Shown here one piece after another: positions 35,647-47,295 of a DNA stretch of 64,000 nt. Origin of the DNA: Phlebiopsis flavidoalba (Eukaryota > Basidiomycota > Agaricomycetes > Polyporales > Phanerochaetaceae); contig JAOCPU010000046.1 of NCBI GenBank assembly GCA_035772785.1, forward strand, positions 1 to 64,000, read 5' to 3'. The position numbers were made by a program, and so were the translations under genes. Positions within the stretch are counted from its first letter, which is position 1; every line of letters begins with the position of its first letter. The notes beneath the pieces were generated by a model, which saw only the letters and a program-made list of their open reading frames with translations, made no database searches and was not told where the DNA came from.

Positions 35647-36531
35647 GGAAGGAATGGGGGGAACATTATGCCCTACTAGAGGTCTTATAGAGCCTAGGAC
35701 GCTTATATCCGTCTATCAATGCCATCTGAAGAAGCGTCGAGCTCTGTGAGAATATTAGGCAATTTGCCTCAGAACGCTGACCGGACAGAATCCCCTTGGC
35801 AGATAATGATGGAAGAGGGAAATCGTCAAAGGGTCGCTTAATCCTGGTGGCATAGAGCGAGCTACTTGCTGTTGATGGACGACCGGATATAAAAGCTAGC
35901 ACACCGGATGAGTAGGGCCATCCCAGAGTATTTGCGACTCATCGTAAACCAACTTGTAAGGCGAACCGAGCAACTTGAGGCCCGGATGGACCATATGCCT
36001 GATCTGTCCTCCTGGAACAGATGGCTTCCATGGCCATCAACGCAGTGCAGCCGATCCGGTCCATGACTATCGCAATGTTAGCGTGCAACTCTACCAGTGG
36101 CAAGTCCCTTAGAACTCGACGAACAACTCCATCTCGGTTGACATGGCAACTTGTACTTCCGGCTCTCAGGTCCCTAAATTCCAAAGCAAGCAACAGACAG
36201 TATACGCTTACTTGTAGCTCAAGGCTCCTCATCGAGTCAGAGATCCCAGATTACTGCAGTATTAATCGATTCAGATCGCCGACAATCTAATGTAGTTTAC
36301 AGTACTCACGTACATTGAATGCTGCTGGAAAACATCTGTATGACGGTGAAGAGCAGAACCCGGGAAGTTCGGATAGCATCACAAATACGTCACACGTCAC
36401 AGCCTCGAGGAACGGCATCTCACTCGACTGTCTTGCCTTGACGTGTATTAAGCAGCACCAAAATTGTCTTTCGAAGGCGACACATCGACTCGCGACCCAC
36501 GCCATCCCATGAAGGGGCCATACCATCGTCA
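35647..36531. other. Intergenic between M3 and M4
   Basis: No gene recognised. Contains the presumed M3 promoter and M4 3' flank. Frames up to 97 codons show no shared array motif. Confidence 0.5.
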
Positions 36532-37858
36532 TCATGGAGCGTAGCTAGGGAGGGCCTCACCACCAGCGTTCCTAGCATCTCCAGCACAGGCCACGGCGCA
36601 CAATTCACCAACCGCTGCTCGCATCTCCTCAACATCTCTGCGCACCTCTTGGACGAATGGCGCCTGCTGGCCAGCGTGCGTGCGCATCTGTTGGATTTGT
36701 TTGCGGAGCGCGGCAATCTCGCTCTCCATCGCGCGCAGGTGGTCCTAAGGAGGGGGTTGGTGTAAGGGAGGCGTCACTTTCGATGATGGGGTGGAGTGGA
36801 TGGGACGGCGGGCGTGAGGGCGGTACGGGGATGTTAGTTGCGCTCTGAGGTGGAAAACGGGAGAGAAGAGGCAGGGTGTGAGGGTAGCACGGTGATGGTC
36901 GCACGCGCAATGCTGGGACGCGCCTAAGTGCTAAATAACCGGTCGGTGACGCCAGCCAGCGTGCACATCGACGAGTAGGAGTTTCGGGCTGCCGGCGGAA
37001 GGATAACCGACGGCATAGGGTGCCGTTTCGCCTGCACGTCAGGTGACGGCGTCGTCGATGCGGGAAACGGTGTGATACTTTGCCTCGAGATGCGCACGCA
37101 CATTCGGATGGCGTCGCCGTGCGGGAGAAGAGAGTCTCTGGGGCAATGGGAACGGCGGGCGGAATTATGGGATGAGAAAGTGGACTCTTCGCTCTTCTCT
37201 GGCGGCGGTGGCGGCGGATGCACCAAGCGCAAGCCGCAAAATCAAACAAGCAAGGACCACCCCACTCGCGATACCGCCCCCCCGACGAGAGAGGCAGTCG
37301 TCACAGGTTTATTGTGAACGCCGCCACGAACCGACTGGATTGAATGATTCGCAGCAGAGTTTCCAAATGTAATGCTCTTGGTAGAAGGAGTGGCGGGCCC
37401 GCACAACCCGCCTCCGATACCTGGAAAAGAATCGGCTCAATGTTATGCAACATACTTCATAGGATCGACATACTGCTATCGGCGTTGGCGCCGGTTTTGG
37501 AGTCGTTTGCTGCGATAGAACCCGAAGGAGCGAACGGTGTTGATGTCGCCGTTAGGGTCGCAGCAGAAGTGAGGGGGGAAAACACCGTGCTCAGACTTGA
37601 ATGCGGCTCAGAGAATACCGTAGAGATAATTGGCGTAGATGTATTCAAGCCGGAGGGACCCGCAAAAACGGCTGTTGTAAGGGACTGCGAGCTTGAGGAT
37701 GGCCAGACGTCTGTTGAAGTTGTAGGGCTTGAGTGGCTGGCGCCCCTACCGACAGTAGTCCGGCACCCGACTGTCTCGACGCTCGCACTTCGCGTGAAGT
37801 GATTATGCCATTTGTGCACACCTTGTACGGGGAGGGTGGGCATAGCGACTGAATTCAA
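36532..37858 (-). CDS. Array membrane protein M4
   Basis: 37457-37858 is a Ser/Thr-rich stalk (SHSSPTTSTDVWPSSSSQSL, FSPLTSAATLTATSTPF). A Gly/hydrophobic segment follows near 37230-37290 (VGGAV…, then VVLACLILRLAL after a frame break), the likely transmembrane helix. After an intron-like region the last exon reads MESEIAALRKQIQQMRTHAG, RDVEEMRAAVGEL and the tail GGEALPSYAP at TGA 36532-36534. The coiled coil differs in sequence from M2/M5/M6/M7 but sits at the same place, and the tail is the same type. The ectodomain probably lies upstream (see 38739-39020). Confidence 0.55.
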
Positions 37859-38738
37859 GCTGGAGGAACTGGTAGCAGCTTCCTCCTTGCAGCTTTATCT
37901 ATATAGAGATTAATATGACATGAGGACAACTCTAGCGAATCAATCAACTACACACATTGCGGCAGAAACAATCTAATGAGTAACCATGCATTTGACCCAA
38001 AGACGAAATAACTGGGAGTATACCACAGTTCTCGCTGTAATAGTCGTCTCCGTGCCTTGTTCTTCGATGACTAATGCAAAGTGGATTGGTCAACAGTTCA
38101 GCCCTCTCGAGTCGAATACTGACAACTTGGTGTGACTTAGATTGGTACATCCGAAGTCGGATGCTCTCGAGCAGAATGGTCGTGATGTGGACCTTGAGGG
38201 AGACGGTGTCTTTTTTTGCGACGCATGACGCGGACAAGAACATCTTTGCTCACTACTGTATGAAGTGCCCTACCGAATATTTGATATGTATGTGAGGTTC
38301 TGGCAATAGGCATCAGCTTCAAGGTCTATTGGAAAATTATCGCCGACAGTGGCGTACCTAATTGGAGATCATTCACTTCATAAGTCGAAGAAGGTACCTT
38401 TTTCATGATACAGCTCGTATAGTCATAACAATAATCAACTCATATCTGATCATCCACGTCTCGGCGTGAGTAGCCTAGAAACATTCTTCGATTTGATCCG
38501 CCGGGGTGTCGCTACCGAGACGAGACGAGCACCCCAGAGACTGAAGAATGTCCGAAGCCAAGTTGCGAGTGAGCAAATGTGCCACCGCAGCCCCGGATAG
38601 TGGTATCATTGGCCATATGCAGGTGATTTCACGTTGTTCAAGATCTATTTAACCTGTCAACATGCTGATCATATTGCACGACGACACGGAGACAAAGCAA
38701 TGACACAACGACGGTATGCCCGCGAATCCCGGCCTCGA
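37859..38738. other. M4 upstream interval, unresolved
   Basis: Contains short minus-strand frames (for example 37944-38243) with single Cys residues but no clear domain. They may be M4 introns and exons, or intergenic DNA. Confidence 0.35.
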
Positions 38739-39020
38739 TCAAAAGAGAAAAGCGAAGCAAGCAAACTCACCAATATAGCCTGATAAAAGCGTCATATTTG
38801 CGAGCGGATAAAAGTTATGCTTTGGAGAGTAGAAGTTGGCCGCAACCAACGCGTTGTCCGAGTCGGCAGATTCGATATCGCAGAGACTGACATCGCCGTT
38901 CGAAGCATAAGCAGAAGATGTGGCTGAGATAGCCTCTGAATCTACCCTCGAGCAGCCGGAGCAAATGCTTCTGCCTGTTGGCGCGCTGACTTTACAGGTA
39001 GTCGTGTACCACAGCGGCAC
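38739..39020 (-). CDS. Possible Cys-rich ectodomain exon of M4
   Basis: Minus-strand frame with TTCKVSAPTGRSICSGCSRV and SLCDIESADSDNALVAANFY, four to five Cys in about 45 residues. Composition and position (5' of the M4 stalk, same strand) fit an ectodomain exon, but the sequence does not align with the M1/M3 CFEM-like module. It could instead be a separate small secreted protein. No signal peptide was placed. Confidence 0.3.
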   Translation of the reverse strand: MPLWYTTTCKVSAPTGRSICSGCSRVDSEAISATSSAYASNGDVSLCDIESADSDNALVAANFYSPKHNFYPLANMTLLSGYIGEFACFAFLF

Positions 39021-39471
39021 GCGATAGACCAGTTAGGCCTGGGTTACTCAAGTCAGGGAAGCAGACAAGACAGAGTGCTTTTGCGCACACCTGGATTCCA
39101 TCCCTTCTTCACAACTGACATCCCGTACACCTCAGCTTGTCGATAGACACCAGCAGCGTAATTCGGTAGTACATCGAGAGAGCGACGTAGAAGACGTATT
39201 GTTTCCCGGTTTGGTGTCGATGACTAAGAGCGTGGTTGATGATACAGGCGTTAGGTGTCGATATACATTATGGGAGAGACACAGGCTAAGTAGCTGGGCC
39301 AAGCGTAAGGGAATGTCGATGAAAGCGCGACCAGCGTGACATCGTGTGCCAACACATGCGTGACGTAACAACGCCTGTTACTTGAAGTCACGGTAGCGTT
39401 CTCGGTCCTCTGAGTGGCCGGTTCTCAGCTCAACTTAACGCGTTGATTGTGGCGTCGCATCATGCTGGTAG
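39021..39471. other. Intergenic, no gene seen
   Basis: No coding signal; ends at the left terminal repeat of the MITE. Confidence 0.5.
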
Positions 39472-39859
39472 TACTGTACCGGCACGACCATTTGTTCACA
39501 AGGTCACGCGTCACAGGGGGTGTGAACAGTTGTCTCGGGCGACAGGTGTCACGCATCACAGTGAGGTTGTGAACCGTGGTTTGTTAGCGTGACTCGGGCG
39601 CTTAGAATATATCGCCTTTCTTTTTTCAAATTTTCGGTGGCCAGCCGTTCAAAATAGGGCCGGAATAGCAGCAATTGTGTTTAAAAACATGAAGGACAAT
39701 ATTCTCGTTCTCCGCCGCCATGCTGCGGCCTATCGAGCAAACTGACCCGGGCAGGTGCACTGACGTCACGTGTCACACAAGGTGCGTGAACTGTGAACTC
39801 ACCAACGCACAAACGTCACGCGTCACATGGCGTGAACAAATGGTCGTGCCGGTACAGTA
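39472..39859. mobile_element. MITE with 26-bp terminal inverted repeats and TA duplication
   Basis: The two ends are perfect inverted copies: 39474-39499 begins CTGTACCGGCACGACC and 39832-39857 is its exact reverse complement, each 26 bp, flanked on both sides by TA. Total 388 bp including the TA pairs, with no ORF. This is the form of a non-autonomous Tc1/mariner-type element. Sub-terminal sequence is rich in GTCACGCGTCAC-like words on both sides. It sits between M4 and M5. Confidence 0.85.
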
Positions 39860-40262
39860 TATATACAAGCCGCTGTGATAGTGGAAGGATTCTGGCTCCC
39901 TAGAGTCTGCGCGCGTTTTACAGACGTACGATGGGATTATAGGAGGAAACAGCGCTCGAGAACATAAATGGAAATCGGCGGGGCTTCGTGGCGTTGTGAT
40001 GGCGCATCAAATGCACCAAGTAAGTACTTTGTCGGCCTCCGGTTGTCTCGTCTGTCATTGGCTTCGCTCGCTTACAACCATTCTCAACTGGCTCTTTTTT
40101 GAGTGTTCACTCTCAAAGTCGCTTTAGCGCATGTGTAGACGCAGAGACGCTAGCTACCGGCCAGTCCACTCAGTCTTCAACGCAACAGCCTCCATCCCCA
40201 GCCCGATTGCAACAGCAGGCGAGCGGGAAGGGGGAGGGGGCCGCGCTTGAGCTATGTGGGTA
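39860..40262. other. M5 3' flank
   Basis: No gene recognised. A TATATA sequence at 39857-39866 directly at the right MITE end points away from any plus-strand gene I can identify. Confidence 0.45.
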
Positions 40263-41728
40263 TCAAGGGATATATCCAGGCAGTGCCTCCATCCCCTCAA
40301 AGCCCCTCTCTCAGCTTTCATCTCGTCAATTTCTTCTTGCATGAGCGCGATTGTACGCGCCATATCTTCTATGCGTCGCACACTCGGGACCACCCGCGGA
40401 CATCATCATGCTCATCTGTGCACGTAGGGTGGAGATTTCATCTCTTAGGACGCTTACAGAGTGTCCACTGATAGGAGGAGTGGGAGGCTGGGTGGTGAGC
40501 GGCCGGCCTGCCGAATCCTGCGAGCGTATGATGTCAAGGTGCTCCCGCAGTGAGGTGACACTTTGCATCATCGAGTTAACGTCGTCTGTGTATGAGAGTG
40601 CAGTGCTAAAGAGTAACGTATGGCTCAGACGTGGCCCATCATGAGTTTTCTCCCGCATGGCTCCCGTGGTGCTGTCTACAAGAAGTAAAGTTGGGTCGAG
40701 TTGTGTCTGGGAGTGCACGGGGTAGAGGCGGTGTAGAAGCTACACTGTAAACTTCTTCATGACCTCTATGCTCTGATGCAGATGTCACGAGGGATCTGGT
40801 TCTCTCTCCGGACTTTGAATGTGCCCTTTTGCGAGTTCGGATAGAGTAAAAAGCTAAGACGAGTAGAACTAAACCTGTGACTCCACCGACGGCTGTTCCA
40901 ATCACAGTCCCCGATTGCTCCGGACTTTTTGTTATCGCTTATGGGCGTTGCCGTCGACGATATGCTAGCGTGTATAGCGGAGGCTACGGAGCCCATCGTG
41001 GTCAAAAATGAAACCGCAGAAAGTAACAATAGACGATATAGATTGCGCGGCTGGAGAGAATGAGCGGTGGACGATATAGAAGCTGGAGAGAATGAGCGGG
41101 TGGACGATATAGAATGCGCGGCTGGAGTGGATGAGCGGGTGGACAATTGACTGTGTGATCGGATAGCATGAGCCGATGTCGTTTGTGTGTTAAGCGTCAA
41201 CACTGGTCCAGTGTGGTCCCCATTGATAAGTCCGTAGAATGGAGGGCAGCAGGAATCAATGGTTTGTAGCTACACCAGTCGGCTTTCCTTGGTCCGTGGG
41301 TACTGTCTAGAACATACATATCCCCGTGAGTTTTACATTTGACAATAAGAACTCTCGTCCATAAAGATTAGAAGTGCCGGTGGTCAAAGGAGTGGTACTC
41401 TGGCATCCGTTTGACGTGATAAAACTCGTGGTCGTGCATTCGTAAACGCGAACACAAATTGCCTCGTACGCGGCAGGAGCTTGGCAGCAGGTGGGATCCA
41501 AGCGGCTACTACAACTTGCACACACGCTTGCAGCCGCGGAAGATGCTGGGGACGGGAGAGCCAGCCTGCCCAAGCTGCTACATGCGGACGGTGAAAGCAC
41601 CATCTGCATGCATTCGCTGCAATCGGAGGGTGTCCGTACGGCGCGACATGACTGTAGATGAACGAAGTTACTTCAGAGCTTATTAGCCAAGTGGGTGACG
41701 AAACGAGGAGAAACATACAAGCCCACAT
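40263..41728 (-). CDS. Array membrane protein M5
   Basis: The ectodomain near 41307-41620 is Cys-rich: ACSSLGR, SVCASCSSRLDPTCCQAP, EAICVRVYECTTTSFITS. A Ser-rich stalk built from an in-frame minisatellite follows (see repeat at 41045). The transmembrane segment is IGTAVGGVTGLVLLVLAFYS, followed by the basic IRTRKRAHSK. The cytoplasmic part has VTSLREHLDIIRSQDS, VSVLRDEISTLRAQM, RIEDMARTIALMQEEIDEMK and, in the next frame, GMEALPGYIP at TGA 40263-40265. The coil closely matches M6. 5' exons probably extend to about 42.1 kb below a TATA box at 42158. Type-I topology is predicted; function unknown. Confidence 0.65.
41045..41145. repeat. Minisatellite in the M5 stalk, about 3 units
   Basis: Units of roughly 32-37 bp with core CTGGAGAGAATGAGCGG followed by TGGACGATATAGAA repeat three times; the third is partial and diverged. 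On the minus strand they encode Ser/Ala/Thr-rich stalk repeats, so copy-number change would alter stalk length. Confidence 0.85.
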
Positions 41729-42875
41729 TCCATTTTATCGTTGCAAAATGGTTGCTATGCACACCGATGCAATTCATGGAATAAATTCTTGACAGGATAT
41801 CTGACAGAACACAAGTGGCCATACATTATACTTACCATCTGGCACAGCCCTTAGATCATGAGAGGATTGGGGGATAAGAACATGAGGATGCCAACGAACT
41901 CTGCATAGAAAGGCACAGTTGTGTCAAATCATTGTTGACAGATACCCTAACTGTAAGCTCTACCGATCACACTGCGCGCACTGGTGTGCAACTTTGAAAT
42001 CCTGTTTGTTCCCAGTTCGAGATGGGTAAACGGGTCTTGTTTTCGATAGGACTCGCTGCCTGATGAGCACAGTCAGTAAGCTTGAGTACTTGATTATCTG
42101 ATCAGTCTAGACAGCGAGCTCTCGACATAGGGCTGATCGCGAGAGAGTGAAGGCTAGCTATATATGCGGCGCTGCGTTGCAATTTTACCGGTGTGACTAG
42201 CGTGACAGTGACTCTTGAACTCTCTTGAAGGGGAAGTGTGACGTAACGCGCTGCAATTGTAACGCTCTGCCCTCCCACTCTCCTCCCACTCTCATCGCGC
42301 TACGAGTCCGCCTGGCAGCCTCAGGCTTACATGCGCTCCATAGTGAGTTATACGACGTCACTACTATAAGGCTCGACCTTATGACGACAAACATCATCTC
42401 ATTGCATTCTGTACCCAGCGACTGTCGCGCCGCGACTGAGTACTGAGTGCTGATGCCTTGCTGCATGAGACCAGGGACTCGGACGTGAAGCTTATGGGTA
42501 TCGATGGCGCGGACTCTTCCAATACGGGCAATCGTTGGCTCTTCGTGGCGTTTCCACACCTTGACCGGTGTATAACCCTGCGCCTAGAAACTTGTTCGCA
42601 CTTACGACAGGTGAATGTAGTTTCTCCCCATATTTAATATGACTTCGTGGTTACTAACAGCCGGCGCCCATAAAGTCAGTTCCATGACAGTACTTTATAC
42701 CGCGGGAGAGGTGAAACGCGCTAGTCCGAATATTGGCCAAGCTCTCTCCACCACGCCAATCCCGAGTCAACTCCCTATCAACCGGTTCAAATACAAGGAA
42801 CGTGTGTTGCCAACATGTGTGCTCAATAACCCGCTACATGTCGATCTGGACGACATACATCTCAGCACTTGAGTG
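41729..42875. other. M5 upstream region and M6 3' flank
   Basis: 41800-42060 may hold short 5' exons of M5 (minus), which I could not define. The rest shows no coding signal. Confidence 0.4.
42158..42172 (-). promoter_or_regulatory. TATA box, probably of M5
   Basis: Minus-strand GCGCCGCATATATAG, identical over 15 bases to the CFEM2 TATA box at 24654-24668 and on the same strand. The distance to the first M5 coding exon is unknown because that exon is unresolved. Confidence 0.5.
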
Positions 42876-44093
42876 TCAGGGCGTATAACCCGGCAACACT
42901 TCCTACCCCCCCGTGCCCCCTCTCGAGACCGCAGCTCGTCGATTTCCTCCTGCATAAGAGCAATTGTACGCGACATATCTTCTACAAGGTGCGCACCGCT
43001 TACGGATGCACGTCGCGCCTGTAACAGCTGGACCTGCGCACGTAGTGCCGAAATTTCCTCCTGCAGACCCGCAGAATGCGAGCTGGTTGTCGTAGCCGTG
43101 GTGGAGTGGGTAGGAGAGTGAGTAGTAGAATTCTGTGTGTGCATGGCATCCAGTTGCTGACGGAGAGATGAGATGCCTTGCAGGATGCTGCTGTCGTCCG
43201 CGAGCACGCCCAGAAAGCGAGGTGTGGTGGGGGCGATGTGACCGTAGACTTCTCGTTCGGAAATAACTCAGGGCCATAGTCTGTACGCAGCGGACGGGCC
43301 GCCGTGGTGGAATTATCTTGCGCATTCAGTGTCGCCATAAGGGCGGGACCTTCATCTTTCTCTTCGTCTCCTTGTTCTGATTCTGGGAAGAGGAGGGTTC
43401 TGGGTCGGTCCCTAAACTCCCACTTGGCCTTTTTACTGACCCGGAAACAGTACAGAGCCATGAAAACAAAACAAGTCCCCCAATTACCCTCCGGCTATTG
43501 CACCAATCATCCCACTAGACGACATATGGTGAGGCTGCGGATCAACAACTTTGGCAGATGAAGTTGTGGAGGCTGTTTGGAATGAAGTGGACGCAGAAAG
43601 CGTGAGTACCGAAGTGACTCGGGACTGTCGCCGTGGGGATTTAGTATGGTCTTTGGCGGGGGTGACGTTGCGGTCATCAGCGAGGATAACTCTGAGGTTG
43701 GAATGGCAGAGAAACTCAAGACGAAAGACATCCTCGATGGGAGTAAAGGTGTGGCGAGATTGCAAGCGACGATGCTGATGAAGTCGCGGTGGAAGCGACT
43801 TCGTTCGTTGAGCTATCTGGGTCCTCAGTTGTGGTCGACGGGCCAACTGCTGTGGACGAGGTACTTGGGATTTTGCGCCATGGTGGGACGCGCTGTCGAG
43901 TGTAAGTTATGGGTAGTCGGTGCAATGTCGGATAATGAGGGGTCTTGCCTCTCCTGCAAAATATCAAGTACATAAGTCCGTAATCCAACCATGCCCAAAA
44001 ATTCCATTCATCGTACCATCCACCCGAACCCGAAACTCGCATCCTCAGCCAACCAATTCGAGGGAAGGGTATCATTGACATCACACGGCCCAT
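42876..44093 (-). CDS. Array membrane protein M6
   Basis: A Ser/Thr-rich stalk at 43716-43900 (STSSTAVGPSTTTEDPDSST, ASTATSSASSLAIS) and 43560-43700 leads into SSGMIGAIAGG and, past a frame break, CFVFMALYCFRVSKKAK: a transmembrane helix with basic stop-transfer near 43430-43520. The cytoplasmic part includes ISSLRQQLDAMHTQNS, LQEEISALRAQVQLLQA, LVEDMSRTIALMQEEIDELR and, after a one-base shift, EEVLPGYTP at TGA 42876-42878. The coil is nearly identical to that of M5, so the two are recent duplicates in that part while the stalks differ. The ectodomain is not resolved; candidate exons lie at 44.2-45.3 kb. Confidence 0.62.
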
Positions 44094-45300
44094 CGCTGCT
44101 CACGCAGGCTGAGCGTAGGCGGACATCTGGGCCTTACAACACGCAAGACCCTCATCTACAGCAAAATGTCAATACCAGGGCTTCCTTTAATATTGACTGC
44201 ACTGTACGGGTCCTTCTTCACATGAAACGCCAGGCGTGTCATTTATAAGCTTTCGACTGACACGCTGGCATCGTGGAGATTCGTCATCCGTTGAGAACAT
44301 AACCAACAAAAGGAGTGGAAGAAGCACTCTTGCGAGTGAGACAACAGCAGCTGCGTCTGCGAGACGAACAAAGGAGAAGAGCAGAACTTAAAGGAACGTG
44401 TGGGACGAGTGCACCTATGGTGGAGGCAAGGTAATGCGTTTGATGGTTTTACGGGGGCACAAGTCGATGAATCGAACGAAGCGGGTGACAATGATGAAAA
44501 CACACACTTGAGTCGCCATATTTGCGCTAAGGTTCCTCCGAGTCGTCCCCAGAGTACTCGACAACGACAAATATGGGTCTACATTTGCTTACTTCGGGGT
44601 ATTGTCTCATGGTCATGAGAAACTAGGAAAAACGCCACTAACAAGGAAGCCGTTCTCGGCCAGTAACAATCGCATAGTACTTGGGCAGATATCCAGATTT
44701 TTGCGCCCTACTCAGGTGCAAGGCCTTAGCAACCCAATCGTGTTCCGTGCGATGGAGAGTTGAAGAGAAGCCCTTCTTCACAACTAGAATGTGAACGCCA
44801 TTCCATACTTATGTTACTTATGAAAGAACTACTGGGACATGATACTGACGGTCTGACTATAGACCACGTTCCAAGCCTTTCTCCTGCATTGAGTGTACTC
44901 AGTGACACTGATCGAGTGCCGCCGAGCATCTGAGAAGAGCGTTGGTTCTGTTGATCGGCGTGATACCGTGATGTAGATTCGGGCCCAAAGGCTCTACAAG
45001 CACAGCCTAGAGACACAATAGAGGAGTGGCGATTGTGTTATATATTTGTACTCGACAGAATGCTCACCGAAAAAGAGACCAGTGAGAAAGCCCCCGTCCG
45101 ATCCGATCTCGTGCGAGACGACATCGCAGTGATCAATATACTTAATGAGTAACTTGAAGAGATTTATTTCGTCCGTCATAACCGCAATGAATAGTGTAAT
45201 CACACTATGACATGCACCTCCCCCTCCGAAGTGCCTACGCTCGAGTACTGGACATGAAAAAGAGAGGCTCACAACGGACGACTTGAAGGGGACTCACGTT
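44094..45300 (-). other. Possible 5' exons of M6
   Basis: Several minus-strand frames contain Cys (CACRAF near 45000, CCSSPLF-like near 44390-44430, EEGLLF near 44770) and could be ectodomain exons of M6, but none aligns with the other ectodomains and no signal peptide was found. It may simply be non-coding. Confidence 0.3.
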
Positions 45301-47295
45301 ATGACGATGTCAAAACTTTCCAACTTGACTGATGACTCAAGTGGTGCGATCATTTGTGCAAGTGATATTCAGTCGATTCTAAGTTATGCCAGGTCTTGTA
45401 AAAACTAGAAAAGGCCGCTAGCGGCGGAAACCTTGCTCCAGAGCTGGTTACTTGGGTATCTACCGCACGAATGCTCTGTATTTAATCACACACAAGAATA
45501 ATAGAATTGCCATCAGCACATCAACTGACCCGGTTCACAGACACTCGTACTGATAGAGATTGTGGAAATTCATAGAGTATAACTCCTATGACTGTATTGA
45601 CTATCGACATTGTGGGGGCGAGGCTGTGTGAGGACACCAACTGATAAGGTACATTTGTGTGTAACCCACGTCGCATTCTTGCAAATGTGTGCCTGCAGGT
45701 CCGCGTCCGACGCAGTATGCAGTTTACGTAGTGGACCGCTCAGGCGCGACGTACGCGCACGCACAGCAGCTCCTGCGGGAAATGGGCATACCTCACTTCA
45801 ACAGCCCCTTCTCGGTAGTTGACCTGGGTGCAGAGTGAGCGACACCGCCGACGCGTTTTCCGGTTGCCTACGCGGATTATCAGCGTGAGCCAGCTTGCTA
45901 TTCCTCCGGCTAAGCTTGTCCCTGCGTTCGCGCACGCAGGAGCGGGAGCAGGTCATCTACCACTTGGCACGCTGTCACGCAGCCGGCTGACTTTGACGAG
46001 AAACTCGTCTCTTGAACCTATGGCTACGCATGAAAACCAGCGGCCACTCCAGCTGCTCAGTGTGCGCAAGGGAAAGGACACAATTCTGATATTCGTGCTA
46101 ATTTCTTACATATTTTTCCCTGGTGCTCTACAATCCGTTGCGCAGCTGCAGGGCATTAGGGCAAGGGTGAATCAGCGGGGGTGAGATGACAGTGGGCAGC
46201 ACCGAGCCACTGGGCCGCGTCGTCGATGCGTCGTCGGTCGAGGGCTGAGGCCTGAGGGCCGCGGTATGCCAGTCTCTTGCTAGATGTTTTCGACGCGCAC
46301 TGAGCTTTTTCTGAGTGCACCACGGCCGTGGCTCCCTGCCCGCGGAAGGGCACCCCTTTGCGATGTTACGGCGTGGCATTGTGTGCGGGATAGCCACAGT
46401 GTGCGCGCGCTCATTGGCGACTCACTACGTGCTACTTGATGTCTCGCCCGTTACGGGACCCACGGTACCCTTCTCGGTGGCCGGCTTTTCACGTGTGGTT
46501 GTGCGGAGACGTGCCTGAGGTGCGCCGCGAGGGGGGAAGGCAAGACGAAACAAAAATGCACATAACGTACCTGTGTCTTATATTGGAGCCTGAAGCACAC
46601 AGTGACTGTAACAAGTTACATTAGCACAACCATTGAAAAAAAAAAAGAATATCTACAGGAAGAGGTACAGAGACTGTGGTAGGTACCCAGTTTCAGGGGG
46701 ATTGGCCGACATCATCGGGACCCCGAAAGCTGCAGGCGTCTGTTTGGGAAAAAGTGGCTTCACAAAAGCACCTGAGAGAAACCTTGTCAAGCAAGGTAAT
46801 GTCATGGGTTCTGCGAGAGCACTGGCGGAGACCAGTTTCAAAACTTCGATGTGCCGGCGTCACAAGTGTCCCGTCACAGGTCACAAGCAGGACGTAACGC
46901 CGTAACCCAGGCGTTACGGTAACGGTGACATCAATTTTGCCTCAAAGCTGCTCATGTCTTGCTCGGCTCAAAGGCTGTCAGTGGTCTTTCAGAGTAGTCA
47001 GCCTATAGAGTCTTATAGCCCCAATGCGACGAAGTGAAAGGAAATTTTTTTGACCGGCGACAGTCTGGTCCAAGTCCGGTCGAGTAGTACTTAAATGGCC
47101 ACAGCCTTCTGCCTCGAACAATACAGATCAAATCGGTACACCTTGCAGCCCTCCCTCCTCGCTCGTGAATAAGGCTACTCGCATGTGAGTGGAGCCGAGT
47201 CAAGGAACTATTGTGAACAGTTTTCTATAAATGCTAACACTGAAACACAGTCGCTGACTAGTCCGCTCACGTCTTTAACTTCTCAATGATAGAAC
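45301..47295. other. Region without recognised gene
   Basis: A plus-strand frame at 45819-46184 contains a hydrophobic stretch (ILIFVLISYIFFPGAL) but no other support. 46858-46945 is a cluster of GTCAC/CGTAAC words with a hairpin (46893-46918). Otherwise nothing is recognised. Confidence 0.4.
46893..46918. repeat. Hairpin in a GTCAC/CGTTAC cluster
   Basis: CGTAACGCC and GGCGTTACG form a perfect 9-bp stem with an 8-base loop. It is flanked by GTCAC words at 46858-46945, similar to the sub-terminal sequence of the MITE at 39472, so it may be a decayed relative. Confidence 0.6.
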
